From Ancylobacter sonchi (GTDB lineage Bacteria > Pseudomonadota > Alphaproteobacteria > Rhizobiales > Xanthobacteraceae), in contig NZ_JAHBGF010000010.1 of assembly GCF_018390695.1 (NCBI RefSeq), positions 124,001 to 188,000 of the forward strand: a stretch of 64,000 nucleotides of DNA. The letters are read 5' to 3'. Shown piece after piece: positions 18,784 through 27,833 of the stretch; position 1 is the stretch's first letter; each line of letters starts with the position of its first letter. Under the pieces are notes generated by a model. The model ran no database searches and was not told the origin of the DNA. It saw only the letters and a program-made list of their open reading frames with translations. The position numbers were made by a program, and so were the translations under genes.

Positions 18784-20613
18784 TCAGCCCGGGGCGCTCT
18801 CTCCGATGACGGCGGAGGCGTTGTCCCGCGAGGCGTCGTGGCGCGGTGCGTCGACGATGAAGACGGGGACATGGCGGGCAAATCCCTTCAGCGGCCGCGC
18901 CTCCAGTTCGGTGAGGGCGACGGCGGTGCCGACCGCGCGCGCCACCGTGCGGTCGGCGAGGATTTCCCGGTCCTTCGCGCTCGCGCACAGCCGGGAGGCG
19001 AGGTTCACGACATGGCCCACCGCCGTATAGTCGAGCCGGCCCCCGGAGCCGATCCGCCCCACCGTCGCCGGTCCCATCGCCAGCCCGACGCCGAAACCGA
19101 GTTCGTGCCCCGCCGCGCGCCAGTCGACCAGCAGCGCCTGGACGCAGTCCTGCATGGCCCGCGCCATGGCCACGGCGCGCAGGGCCGGGTCCGGGCAGGC
19201 GACCGGCGCGTTCACCAGCGCCATGATGCCGTCGCCCGAGAAGCTGGTGAGCGTCGCCTCATGCGCGGCGATCACCCGTTCCATCGCATCGTAGTAGGTG
19301 CCGAGCACGCTGATGATGGCCTCCGGCTGCGCCTGCGCGGCGAAGGCGGTGAATCCCCTGAGGTCGCAGAACACCGCCACCACCTCGACGCGGCGCCCGT
19401 CGAGCACCCGTTCGTCGCCGCTCCGCTCGATCAGTTCGGCGACCTGCGGCGCCAGGAAGCGCTTGAGCCGGTTGATCCGTTCCGAGCGCTCCTGCGAGAC
19501 GGCGAGCTCGCCGGCCATGTGATTGAAGCGCCCCGCGAGGCGCTCGAACTCGTCGCCGGTGGCGAGCTCGATGCGATGGTCGAACTGGCCGGCGCCGATC
19601 CGGGCGACGCCGTCCTCCAGCAGGCGGATCGGTCCGATCATGCGCTGCGACAGCCAGTAGGCGAGCAGCGCGGCGAAGAGGGTGCCGGCGACGAGCAGGA
19701 CGCCGGTCCGCCACAGCGCCGCATAGATCGGCCCGAACGCCTCGGCCACCGGCTGTTTCACGATGACGCTCCATTCCACCATGGGGATCGGCGCCATCGC
19801 CGCCATCACCGCGTCGCCCTTGGTGTCGCGGCCGGCGATGGCTTGGCCCGGCTGCGCCAGAATGGCGGAACGCAGCAATTGCAGCGGCCGGGTGGAGGCG
19901 TCGTCGGCGCGCAGCACCAAGCTGATGTCGGGATGCGCCACCAGTCGCCCCGGCGCGTCCAGCACGAAGGCTTCCCCGGTCCGGCCGACCTGAATGGCCG
20001 AGATGACGTCCCAGATGAATTTGAGGTTCACCTCGGCGATCGCCACGCCCGCCGCGGAGCGATTGCCGGCCACCGCGACGGTCAAGAACGGCTCCGAGCC
20101 GCCCTGAAAGATCACCGGGCCGAACCAGGCCCCCTGAGCCGCCGCGCCGAGCGCCGCCGGATCGTCGGAATGGTCGTCGCCGCTCTCGACGCGGTTCAGG
20201 CCGATGCGCGAGACGAACAGGCGTTCCCGGCCGGTGGCATCGACGAGACGCAGGCTCATGACGGGCGGCACCTGCCGCAGCAGGCGCAGCGCATCGAGCC
20301 GGCGCCGCTCATCGGTGCCGGCCGACCAGGGCAATTGCACCATCCACTCCAGCTGGTCGCTGATTCCCTGCAGGAAGTACTCGATCTTGAAGGCCGCCAG
20401 CCGCGCTTCGGAATCGAGCAGGTCGCTCAGCCGGTCGCGCTGGTCGCGATAGCCGAACCAGGCCTCGCTGCCGCCGGCGACCAGAAGCGGCCCTACCGCC
20501 GCGGCGAACAAAGCGAGGAAGTACTTCGTGAACAGCGAGGCACGGGGGGAGGCAGGTCGCTCGGTCACCGTCAGGCCCCTTCGGTTGCCCTCCCGGCTGG
20601 TCCGCCGCCGCAC
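18784..20613 (-). CDS. membrane adenylate/guanylate cyclase with dCache and HAMP domains
   Basis: 609 residues, or 594 if GTG 20568 is used (AAGGGG lies eight bases upstream). A membrane helix (about 28-48) leads to a periplasmic double-Cache sensor (about 50-300), a second helix (about 310-330), a HAMP linker with LATGDEFERLAGRFNHM and a class III cyclase domain. Catalytic residues look complete: metal aspartates in FCDLRGFT and SGDGIMALVNAP, and the transition-state Asn and Arg in VVNLASRL. It should make cAMP or cGMP in response to a periplasmic ligand. The gene follows a lone binding-protein gene by 29 bases, suggesting that protein presents the ligand. Confidence 0.9.
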   Translation of the reverse strand: MRRRTSREGNRRGLTVTERPASPRASLFTKYFLALFAAAVGPLLVAGGSEAWFGYRDQRDRLSDLLDSEARLAAFKIEYFLQGISDQLEWMVQLPWSAGTDERRRLDALRLLRQVPPVMSLRLVDATGRERLFVSRIGLNRVESGDDHSDDPAALGAAAQGAWFGPVIFQGGSEPFLTVAVAGNRSAAGVAIAEVNLKFIWDVISAIQVGRTGEAFVLDAPGRLVAHPDISLVLRADDASTRPLQLLRSAILAQPGQAIAGRDTKGDAVMAAMAPIPMVEWSVIVKQPVAEAFGPIYAALWRTGVLLVAGTLFAALLAYWLSQRMIGPIRLLEDGVARIGAGQFDHRIELATGDEFERLAGRFNHMAGELAVSQERSERINRLKRFLAPQVAELIERSGDERVLDGRRVEVVAVFCDLRGFTAFAAQAQPEAIISVLGTYYDAMERVIAAHEATLTSFSGDGIMALVNAPVACPDPALRAVAMARAMQDCVQALLVDWRAAGHELGFGVGLAMGPATVGRIGSGGRLDYTAVGHVVNLASRLCASAKDREILADRTVARAVGTAVALTELEARPLKGFARHVPVFIVDAPRHDASRDNASAVIGESAPG

Positions 20614-20642
20614 TGGCGGGCAGGCGGGACGGGCGGCTCGAC

Positions 20643-21707
20643 CTATTCGATCACCATGTCGGCGCTGCTCAGCAGCGCTGGCGGAACGACGAGCCCCAGT
20701 GCCTGCGCCGCCTTGAGATTGATGAACAGCTCGACCTTGGTGACGCGCTGCACCGGCAGGTCGGCCGGCTTCTCGCCCTTGAGGATGCGGCCGGCATAGA
20801 TGCCGGTATGGCGATGCGATTGCCGGAAGTCGCCGCCATAGCTCATCAGTCCGCCGGCCAGCGGAAAATCGCGCGACTGGGTGATGGTCGCGACGCCATG
20901 TTGCGCGGCGAGCTCGGCGAGCCGCCGGCTACGATAGGTGAAATAGGGATCGGAGGTGAAGACCAGCCCGCCGGCGCCGATGGCGCGGGTCGCGGTGAAC
21001 AGCTCCTCGAACGCGTCCGACGTACTGGCGTGCAGCACCCGCAGCTCGACGCCGAGCGTGGCGGCGGCGGCGTCGAGATTGGCGAGCTGGGACTTCACCG
21101 TCGGGCTGGTCGGATTGGCCGCGATCGCGAAGAGTTGCGCCTGCGGGAACAGCTCGCGCATGAATTCCAGTCGCTTGCGCGAGACCTCGACGTTCAGGCT
21201 GGTCACCCCGGTCATGTTGCCGCCTGGCTGGGCGAGGCTCGCCACGAGACCGAGCGCCACCGGGTCGCCGCCCAGTTCGAACACGATCGGAATGCTGGTG
21301 GTGGCCGACTTCGCCGCCAGCGCCACTTCCGCGCCGCCCGGCGCGACCATCACCGTCACCCCTGCGTCCGCGAGCTCCTTCGCCAGCGCCGGCAACTGGC
21401 GATACTGCCCGTCCGCCCAGCGGAACAGCATCGAGACGTCGCGGCCCTCGACATAGCCGGCCTCGGAGAGGCCCTGGGCGAAGGCGCCGAGCCGACTGGC
21501 GTAGCGCTCCGGGCTCTCGGAGCCGAGATAGCCGATCACCGGCAGGGTGGAGGGTTGTGCGCGCGCCGAGGTCATCGCCGCCGGCAGGACGCAGATGGCG
21601 AGCATCGAGGCGAGGACGTCGCGGCGGCACGGAGCGGCCTGCGCCGGGTGGGCGCCGAGGGGCTGCGATACGAACTTGTCTCGGCCTGCGACCGGCATGG
21701 CCACCAC
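20643..21707 (-). CDS. TrpX-type ABC substrate-binding protein
   Basis: 354 residues with an N-terminal export signal (CRRDVLASMLAICVLPAAM, ending near SARAQ; the twin arginine suggests Tat export, as is usual in this family). The mature part follows the PF04392 pattern: PVIGYLGSESPE, GYVEGRDVSMLFRWADG, PIVFELGGDPVALGLVASLAQPGGNMTG and LKGEKPADLPVQRVTKVELFINLKAA. Homologues bind small ligands such as aromatic amino acids. No permease or ATPase genes of the matching family are adjacent. Its operon partner is the dCache cyclase, so a sensing role rather than uptake is a reasonable inference. Confidence 0.85.
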   Translation of the reverse strand: MVAMPVAGRDKFVSQPLGAHPAQAAPCRRDVLASMLAICVLPAAMTSARAQPSTLPVIGYLGSESPERYASRLGAFAQGLSEAGYVEGRDVSMLFRWADGQYRQLPALAKELADAGVTVMVAPGGAEVALAAKSATTSIPIVFELGGDPVALGLVASLAQPGGNMTGVTSLNVEVSRKRLEFMRELFPQAQLFAIAANPTSPTVKSQLANLDAAAATLGVELRVLHASTSDAFEELFTATRAIGAGGLVFTSDPYFTYRSRRLAELAAQHGVATITQSRDFPLAGGLMSYGGDFRQSHRHTGIYAGRILKGEKPADLPVQRVTKVELFINLKAAQALGLVVPPALLSSADMVIE

Positions 21708-21903
21708 CGCGCTCAGCGGAACCTAGCTTCATTCGGACGTCGGCGATCATAGCCGCACCGGCGCGGCGGCGGAAGACGTCGACCCCTGTCTGAACGACGT
21801 AGCGTCACATCATCGAACGAACCGGCCGGTGCCGACCCCTACGCTGCCACCGGCCCGCCCGATCTGCTATGATCGGCGCCGGAAAAGCTGCGCTGGGCAG
21901 GCC

Positions 21904-22053
21904 ATGTCCCGTATCGCGTTCGCAGAATCTCCCGCCGGAAGACCGGCAAAAGCGGTCCTTGCGGCCTTGGCGGACGGCGTATCCGCCTGTCCACCCTGCG
22001 GGGGATGGACGCGCGCCGGCCGGCTCCTCTTTGCCTCCATCTTCAAGATATGA
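21904..22053 (+). CDS. 49-codon ORF coupled to the ABC-cNMP gene; candidate peptide substrate
   Basis: Starts MSRIAFAESPAGRPAKAVL and contains ACPPCGGW before a basic, hydrophobic tail ending FASIFKI. Its TGA overlaps the ATG at 22050 of the exporter-like gene (ATGA), which would couple their translation. A short leader with small residues followed by a Cys/Gly/Trp-containing stretch is what one would expect of a modified-peptide precursor, and YcaO/TfuA genes lie close by. Against this, the ribosome binding site is weak and short frames are common at this GC content. An in-frame upstream start at 21829 would give 74 residues. Confidence 0.35.
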   Translation: MSRIAFAESPAGRPAKAVLAALADGVSACPPCGGWTRAGRLLFASIFKI

Positions 22054-25000
22054 TCGGCATTTTCGATTATATCTGGCGGAACAGCCGGCGCGAGCAGGTG
22101 AAGATCCTGATCATCGTGTGCCTGTCGCTGCCGTTTTATTATCTGTCGCTGGATCTTCCGAAGTACATCATCTCCGACGCCTTGCAGGGGAGGGCTTTCC
22201 CCAGCGGACAGGCGACCGCCCGCCTGTTCCACCTCACGCTGAACCTGCCGGCGGCGCTGGGCGGCCCGCGCACGCTTTTCGAGGGCGTGTGGCTCGACCG
22301 GATTTCCTATCTCTTCGCACTGTCCGGCATCTTCCTGCTGCTGGTGCTGATCAACGGCGCGTTCAAATACGTCGTCAACATGCGCAAGGGCGCGCTGGGC
22401 GAGCGGCTGCTGCAGCGCCTTCGCTTCGACCTGTTCTCGGCGCTGCTGGGTTTCCGGCCGGAGGCGTTCCAGCGCATCAAGCCTTCCGAGGCGGCGACCG
22501 TCATCAAGGACGAGGTCGAGCCGATCGGCGGCTTCGTCGGCGATGCGTTCGTCCAGCCGGTGTTTCTCGGCGGGCAGGCGCTGACCGCCCTGGTGTTCAT
22601 CCTGGTGCAGAATCTCTGGCTCGGCCTGATCGCGCTGGGCATGATCCTGGTGCAGGGCACGGTCATTCCGCGGCTGCGGCGCGAGCAGATACGCCTCGGG
22701 CGCCAGCGCCAGGTCGTGTCGCGCGCCTTCGCCGGCAAGATCGGCGAGGTGGTGGAGAGCATCGGCGAGATCGCCAATCACGGCACGTCCGCCGTCGAGA
22801 AGAGCCAGGTGTCGCAGCGGCTGGAGCATCTCTTCGGCATCCGCTACCGGCTCTATGAGCGCAAATTCGCGGTCAAGATGCTCAACAACCTCTTGGCGCA
22901 GATCACGCCTTTCCTGTTCTACGCGGTGGGCGGCTTCTTCGCGCTGACCGGGCGTCTCGATCTTGGCCAGCTCATCGCCGTCATCGCCGCCTATCGCGAT
23001 CTGCCGCCGCCGGTGAAGGACCTCATCGACTGGGACCAGCAGCGGCTCGACGTCGAGGCGAAGTTCCAGCAGGTGGTGGAGCATTTCGGCCTGAAGCGGG
23101 ACGATTTCACCCGCCCGCCGGCCGCGGTTCATGCGGAGGTGGTCGCACTTCCCGTGCAGGAAGGGGCCATCGTGGCGCGGGGGCTCACCGTGGTGACCCC
23201 GACCGGCGATTGCGTGCTGGACCACCTCACACTGTCCCTGCCGATGCAGCGGCACATCGCCCTGTCGGGAGAAGCCGGCGAGGGGGCCGGTATCCTCGCC
23301 CAGCTGCTGGGCGGCGGGCTGACCGCCCGCGACGGCACGCTGACGCTGGCCGGCGTGCCGCTGACATCCCTGTCCCGCGAGGCGCGCGGGCGCCTCATCG
23401 CCTATGTCGGCCCCGAGCCGGTGGTCCTCGACGGCAGCCTGCGCGACAACATCCTCTACAGCTTACGGCGCGTGGCGGCAGGGGAGGGCGGTGGGCTCGG
23501 CTGGGCCATCGATCCGGCCCGTGCCGATGCCGCCGACGATGCCGAGCTGTCGGGCAAGTTGCTGGCGGTGCTGCGGATCGTCGGGCTGGCCGAACCGGTG
23601 TTCCGGCTCGGCCTCGCCCGCAAGCTGGATGTCGAGACGCCGGGCGAGATCGTGCGGCGCATCTCCGAGCTGCGCACCCGCATCCGCGACGCGCTGGCTG
23701 CGCGCGGCGCCGGCGCGGCGATCGAGCCCTATGCGCCGGAGCGCTACATCCGTAACGCGACCATCGGCGAGAACATCCTGTTCGGCGTGGCGAACGATCC
23801 CGCCCTCGTCGGCGCCGCCCTCGCCGGCCACGCGCCGATCCGCCGTGTCCTCGCCGAGCTGGGCCTGATGGCGCCGCTGATCGCGATCGGGCACCGGATG
23901 GCGGCGACGATGGTCGAGATCTTTCGCGACCTTCCGCCCGGCCACGTGCTGTTCGAGCGGTTTTCCTTCATCGATACCGAGGATTTCCCCGGCTATCGCG
24001 AGCTGCTCGGCCGCCTCGAGGCCGACGCCGCGCTCGAAGGCGATGCCACGCGGCTTCTCGGCCTTGCCTTCCTCTATGTCGAGCCGCGCCATCGTCTCGG
24101 CCTGCTGGATGCCGACATGGAGGCGCGCCTGCTGGCGGCGCGGGCGGCGTTCCACGACTGGGCCGATTCCGCATCGGACACGTCGATCGCCTTCTACGAT
24201 CCCCGGCAATACTGCGCCACCGCGCCGCTGCGCGACAATCTGCTGTTCGGATCGGGCGCGCCGGATGCCGCCGACGCCGTGATCCGCGAAACGCTGGAGC
24301 CGCTCGGCCTCGACGGCGATGTCTATCAATGGGGCCTCGAACAGCCGGCGGGCTATGCCGGCCGGCTGCTGTTCCCGGCGATGAAGGCCCAGCTCGGTCT
24401 GGCGCGCGGCCTCATCAAGCAGCCCGAGCTGCTGATCCTCAACCATGCCTTCGGCGCCTTCAGCCGCACCGAGGCGCAGCAGATCCTCGGCCGCATCCGC
24501 GCCGCCATGGCCGGCCGCACGCTGGTCGTGGCGGGCAGCGATCTGAGCGGCGATGCCGGCTATGACCTGCATGTCGTCTTCGAGGGCGCGCGGCTGGCCG
24601 TCCTGCGGGATGCGGCGGGCACGGTGGTGCCTCCCGACGTTCCGCTGTCCGCTGATACGGCCCCTGCGGGCATGGGCGTCTCGCCCGAGCGCGAGGAGGA
24701 GATCCGCGCCCTGCGCTCGGTGTCGATCTTCGCCGATCTCGACACGGCGCAGCTGAAGCTGCTCGCCTTCACCAGCGAACGCATCGGCTTTGCGGCCGGC
24801 GACGTGCTGTTCCGCCAGGGCGACGAATCCGACGTCGCCTATGTGCTGCTGTCGGGATCGGTCGAAATCCTCATCGAGGCCGATGGCGGCCCGCCCGTGC
24901 ATGCCTCTGCCGTCGCCCACCACGCCATCATCGGCGAGATGGGGCTGGTGACCGGCGATCCCCGCTCGGCGACGGTGATCGCCACCACCGCCATCGAGGC

Positions 25001-25139
25001 GCTGCAACTGCGCAAGGAGGTGTTCCTGGCGCTCCTGGCCGAGTTCCCGCCCATGGCGCTGTCGGTGATGCGGCTCATGGCGCGACGCCTCCAGGGCAAT
25101 CTCGCCGCCATTCTCGAGCGGGAGCGCGAAGGCGGCTGA
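22050..25139 (+). CDS. ABC exporter-like protein with degenerate ATPase motifs and C-terminal cNMP-binding domain
   Basis: 1029 residues from ATG 22050 (an in-frame ATG at 22005 would add 15). An ABC type 1 membrane domain of about six helices fills residues 1-330. The nucleotide-binding region (about 365-860) is odd. The Walker A position reads SGEAGEGAGIL with no lysine. The signature position reads FPAMKAQ, not LSGGQ. The Walker B position reads LLILNHAFGAF, without the Asp-Glu pair. It is split by a long insertion, and the post-Q-loop motif is tripled (LRDNILYSL, IGENILFGV, LRDNLLFGS). From about 890, a CRP-like domain carries GEMGLVTGDPRSATV, keeping the Glu and Arg that bind cyclic nucleotide. 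Membrane location is probable; ATP-driven transport is doubtful. Confidence 0.8.
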   Translation: MIGIFDYIWRNSRREQVKILIIVCLSLPFYYLSLDLPKYIISDALQGRAFPSGQATARLFHLTLNLPAALGGPRTLFEGVWLDRISYLFALSGIFLLLVLINGAFKYVVNMRKGALGERLLQRLRFDLFSALLGFRPEAFQRIKPSEAATVIKDEVEPIGGFVGDAFVQPVFLGGQALTALVFILVQNLWLGLIALGMILVQGTVIPRLRREQIRLGRQRQVVSRAFAGKIGEVVESIGEIANHGTSAVEKSQVSQRLEHLFGIRYRLYERKFAVKMLNNLLAQITPFLFYAVGGFFALTGRLDLGQLIAVIAAYRDLPPPVKDLIDWDQQRLDVEAKFQQVVEHFGLKRDDFTRPPAAVHAEVVALPVQEGAIVARGLTVVTPTGDCVLDHLTLSLPMQRHIALSGEAGEGAGILAQLLGGGLTARDGTLTLAGVPLTSLSREARGRLIAYVGPEPVVLDGSLRDNILYSLRRVAAGEGGGLGWAIDPARADAADDAELSGKLLAVLRIVGLAEPVFRLGLARKLDVETPGEIVRRISELRTRIRDALAARGAGAAIEPYAPERYIRNATIGENILFGVANDPALVGAALAGHAPIRRVLAELGLMAPLIAIGHRMAATMVEIFRDLPPGHVLFERFSFIDTEDFPGYRELLGRLEADAALEGDATRLLGLAFLYVEPRHRLGLLDADMEARLLAARAAFHDWADSASDTSIAFYDPRQYCATAPLRDNLLFGSGAPDAADAVIRETLEPLGLDGDVYQWGLEQPAGYAGRLLFPAMKAQLGLARGLIKQPELLILNHAFGAFSRTEAQQILGRIRAAMAGRTLVVAGSDLSGDAGYDLHVVFEGARLAVLRDAAGTVVPPDVPLSADTAPAGMGVSPEREEEIRALRSVSIFADLDTAQLKLLAFTSERIGFAAGDVLFRQGDESDVAYVLLSGSVEILIEADGGPPVHASAVAHHAIIGEMGLVTGDPRSATVIATTAIEALQLRKEVFLALLAEFPPMALSVMRLMARRLQGNLAAILEREREGG

Positions 25140-25185
25140 CCGTCCCCCGGCACATCCGGTCGTGGCCGCGCGTCCCGCGCCCGGG

Positions 25186-25716
25186 CTAGGCTCCGCCGCC
25201 CCGGTTGAGCCGGCCCCCGCGATGGGCGAGCTCCATGTGATTGCCATAGGTGTTCGGCAGGCGGTTGCCCGGCAGGTTTGCGGCGAGGATCAGCTCCTCC
25301 GCCAGCCCGGCGGCGATGGTGATGTCGAGCAGCATGGTCTTGGAGGTGATGCGCCACATGTCGTAGCTTTCGTCGAAACCGCAGCCTTCCGCCTTGCGGT
25401 GGGCGACGGCCGGCGCCAGCAACAGCAGGCGCGGCCGGTCGAAGCGATAGCAGCCGCCCTCATAGGCATAGCCATAGGCGATGATGATCGACATCTGGTC
25501 GCCGCCGAGCGGCAACGCCCCCAGCTGATCTTCCGCCTTGTGGGCCTGGAGGCGCAGGACGATGCCGGGTCGATCCATCGCGACGACCGGGTCGAACGGT
25601 ATGTCGGCGAAATTGTAGTTGGCGTTGAGCTGCACGCCGTAGAGCAGGATCTCGTTCGGCCGGTAGACGGGTGGCTCCGGTGGCGCCGGCGTATTGTCTG
25701 ACAGCATGGTGGTCAC
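25186..25716 (-). CDS. unknown 176-residue protein, last gene of the YcaO-TfuA operon
   Basis: I do not recognise a family. The protein has a proline-rich start (PAPPEPPVYRPNEI), a core with alternating hydrophobic strands (MSIIIAYGYAYEGGCYRFD, RPRLLLLAP, TSKTMLLDITIAAG) and a Gly/Arg-rich tail ending GGRLNRGGGA. Two cysteines, each next to glycine (GGC, EGCGF), and a TYGNHMELAHR segment stand out. It has no signal peptide or membrane helix. It follows the metalloprotease gene by 63 bases. It could be a partner or substrate of the protease or of YcaO-TfuA; glycine-rich tails are plausible modification targets, but this is speculative. It converges with the ABC-cNMP gene. Confidence 0.7.
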   Translation of the reverse strand: MTTMLSDNTPAPPEPPVYRPNEILLYGVQLNANYNFADIPFDPVVAMDRPGIVLRLQAHKAEDQLGALPLGGDQMSIIIAYGYAYEGGCYRFDRPRLLLLAPAVAHRKAEGCGFDESYDMWRITSKTMLLDITIAAGLAEELILAANLPGNRLPNTYGNHMELAHRGGRLNRGGGA

Positions 25717-25779
25717 TCCTTCGTTGTTCCCGAACCGAGGTGCGATCCGTTCTTCTCAAGGCGGTGATATCCACGGCAT

Positions 25780-26988
25780 CTATCCCGGCGCCTGCAGCAC
25801 CCCGCGCCAGGCGAGACAGGCTTCGAAGCGGTCGGCAAAGCGGCGGGCGGGGCCCTTCTCGGCGGTGCGGATCATCGCCTCGGCGGCATCCGCATAGGTC
25901 AGTTGCGCGGGGTCCAGCAGCCGCCACGACCCCAGCAGCGCGTCGCCGAGGATGTCCCGTGCCTCCTCCAGCACGGACTTCACCGCGAAATGGCGGCGCT
26001 CATGGTCGATCAGCGACGCGGACAGCTCCTGTTCGAGCCGTTCCTCCGTCAATTCGCTGCGCAGGTTCCAGAAGCGGCGCGGATCGAGGTCGGAGAGGCC
26101 GCGCTCGAACAGGAGAGCCTGGTAGATCTCGATCAGCGTGTCGAACAGCGCCCCGGCGAAGGGCAGCGACAGGTCGTGCACCTCGCCGCCGACATCCGCC
26201 ATCTTCAGCGAATGGTTGAGGCGCCGCACCTCCCTCTCGTCGCTCAGTTCGGCGAAGCGGTCGAATTCGTTGGTGAGCAGCAGGTTGCCGCGGGTCCGCC
26301 GCAGGATCAGGTCGAGCGCGGTATCGAAATGCAGCAGGCCGAGCAGCGAGATGAAATCCGAGACCGCCTCGTGATAGGCGAAATAGTCGCGCGGGGGCTC
26401 GCATCGCGGCACGCCCATGGCGCCGAACAGCACGAGATGTCCGACTTCATGGGCCACGGCATCGAAGTTGAGGGCGAAGGCCTGCGGATCGCTGCGGACA
26501 CGCTCCTCGCCGAGTTCGAGAAAGCCGAAGCCGGACTGGGCATTGTCCCAGTCGATCTGCGGCACGATTTCCAGCCGCTCATAGGTCGTCTGGAAGAACC
26601 ACGGGATTTCCTCGCCCCAATAGCTTTCGCAGATGTCGAGCACCCGCCGCACGCAGGCAAAGACGTGCGCGGCCTGGAATTCCCGTGAGCCGATCGGCAG
26701 CTGGTCGAAGTGCCCGTCCGGTCCGGGCAGGACGGGTGGGCAGGTGCGTCCCCTATAAGGCGGGAGGTAGGGATACTGGTAGGGCGATTTCACGCCGATG
26801 GGATCGACGACATACATGCGCCGGTCGGCCGGACCGGCGGTCACGCCGCCGAGCGGCGTGGAGATCCAGACGGTTTCGGGCCGCTCATAGCCGGGAATGA
26901 AGGACGGCTGCGGGAAAACAAGGAAGCGGGTGCCGAGCCGCGCGGTGTCCGCGCGTGTCGTGGCTCGCCCTGCGCTCCCGCCATACAT
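25780..26988 (-). CDS. thermolysin-like (gluzincin) zinc metallopeptidase
   Basis: 402 residues. HEVGH at about 179 supplies two zinc histidines and the catalytic glutamate. About 25 residues later HEAVSDF matches the thermolysin NExxSD motif, providing the third ligand. The N-terminal 150 residues are Pro/Tyr-rich (SPYQYPYLPPYRG). No signal peptide is evident, so it probably acts in the cytoplasm. It lies 68 bases after tfuA on the same strand. In peptide-modification clusters such a protease would remove a leader or mature a substrate; here that is inference from context. Family assignment to the gluzincins is firm, assignment to M4 itself less so. Confidence 0.78.
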   Translation of the reverse strand: MYGGSAGRATTRADTARLGTRFLVFPQPSFIPGYERPETVWISTPLGGVTAGPADRRMYVVDPIGVKSPYQYPYLPPYRGRTCPPVLPGPDGHFDQLPIGSREFQAAHVFACVRRVLDICESYWGEEIPWFFQTTYERLEIVPQIDWDNAQSGFGFLELGEERVRSDPQAFALNFDAVAHEVGHLVLFGAMGVPRCEPPRDYFAYHEAVSDFISLLGLLHFDTALDLILRRTRGNLLLTNEFDRFAELSDEREVRRLNHSLKMADVGGEVHDLSLPFAGALFDTLIEIYQALLFERGLSDLDPRRFWNLRSELTEERLEQELSASLIDHERRHFAVKSVLEEARDILGDALLGSWRLLDPAQLTYADAAEAMIRTAEKGPARRFADRFEACLAWRGVLQAPG

Positions 26989-27056
26989 GGTCGGTCTCCA
27001 CCCAGCGTTGCGCAGCCTGTCACGCTATACCGTCGCTGTCATGATCGCGGTTGTAC

Positions 27057-27833
27057 TTACGTAGCGTCGGCAATGTCCGCCGCGAGCAGGCCGGCGTCGT
27101 CGAGGTCGTGGGCCCAGGCCTCGGTGAGGCGGAAGGCCGGCCGCTCCGCCGGCGGGCGCAGCAGGTTCGGCGCCGACGCCAGCCGTCGCAGCAGGCCGAT
27201 GGCGTCGGCCTGCTTTTGGTCGACGGCGTGGTCCGGCCACCAGCGCTCGAAGCGGTCGAGCCCGGCATGGGCCTCCGCCGGCAGCGCGATCCGCGCCGAG
27301 GCGAGGATCGGCGCGTAGAGGCGGTCGATGAAGTAGGTGCGACGCGCGATGGTCTCGATGGCGCGCTGCAGCGCCTCGGAGAGGATGCCGGCGCGGCGGG
27401 CGGCCGCCAAGGTCAGGCGGATATTGACGAGGGCGTCGCTGAGCGGCGCGGCGCCGAGTTCGGCCGGCATCATCGCCACCGCCACCTCGTCATCATCGGC
27501 GAAGGGCGTGCGGCGGTACCAGCGATAGATCAGGCCATGGCCCTGCATGCCGACGGAGTCCAGTTCCGCCGCCCGCACCGCGCCGATGCTCGCCGCGCCG
27601 AACACCGGGATATCCTGCGCCAGCGTCCAGAGGATTTCCTTGTGCCGGATGGCGGGCACGCGGGAGAAGCTGCCGTCGATCAGCACCACCGCCCGCGGCT
27701 TCAGCGTCCGCACGGCCCGGATCAGCGAGCCCTGTTCGGCGGGCGGCAGATAGGTCGCCTCCAGGCACTCCATCGCCTGCTCCCGCGACAGGGTGGGGCC
27801 GAGGAACACGATGATGTCCGCCCGCGATGTCAT
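27057..27833 (-). CDS. tfuA: TfuA-like protein, YcaO partner
   Basis: 258 residues. The family core is clear: IIVFLGPTLSREQA at the N-terminus and VFGAASIGAVRAAELDSVGMQGHGLIYRWYR, matching the GASSMGALRAAEL hallmark of TfuA. TfuA proteins work with YcaO enzymes, for example in trifolitoxin production and in peptide thioamidation, where they are thought to assist sulfur delivery. The ATG at 27833 overlaps the ycaO stop (ATGA), so the pair is translationally coupled. A longer frame reading upstream is a shadow of ycaO. Confidence 0.9.
   Translation of the reverse strand: MTSRADIIVFLGPTLSREQAMECLEATYLPPAEQGSLIRAVRTLKPRAVVLIDGSFSRVPAIRHKEILWTLAQDIPVFGAASIGAVRAAELDSVGMQGHGLIYRWYRRTPFADDDEVAVAMMPAELGAAPLSDALVNIRLTLAAARRAGILSEALQRAIETIARRTYFIDRLYAPILASARIALPAEAHAGLDRFERWWPDHAVDQKQADAIGLLRRLASAPNLLRPPAERPAFRLTEAWAHDLDDAGLLAADIADAT

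Noticed and set aside
18838..20799. 653-codon plus-strand frame opposite the cyclase gene
   Set aside because: Composition is antisense-like, while the minus strand has complete Cache/HAMP/cyclase motifs.
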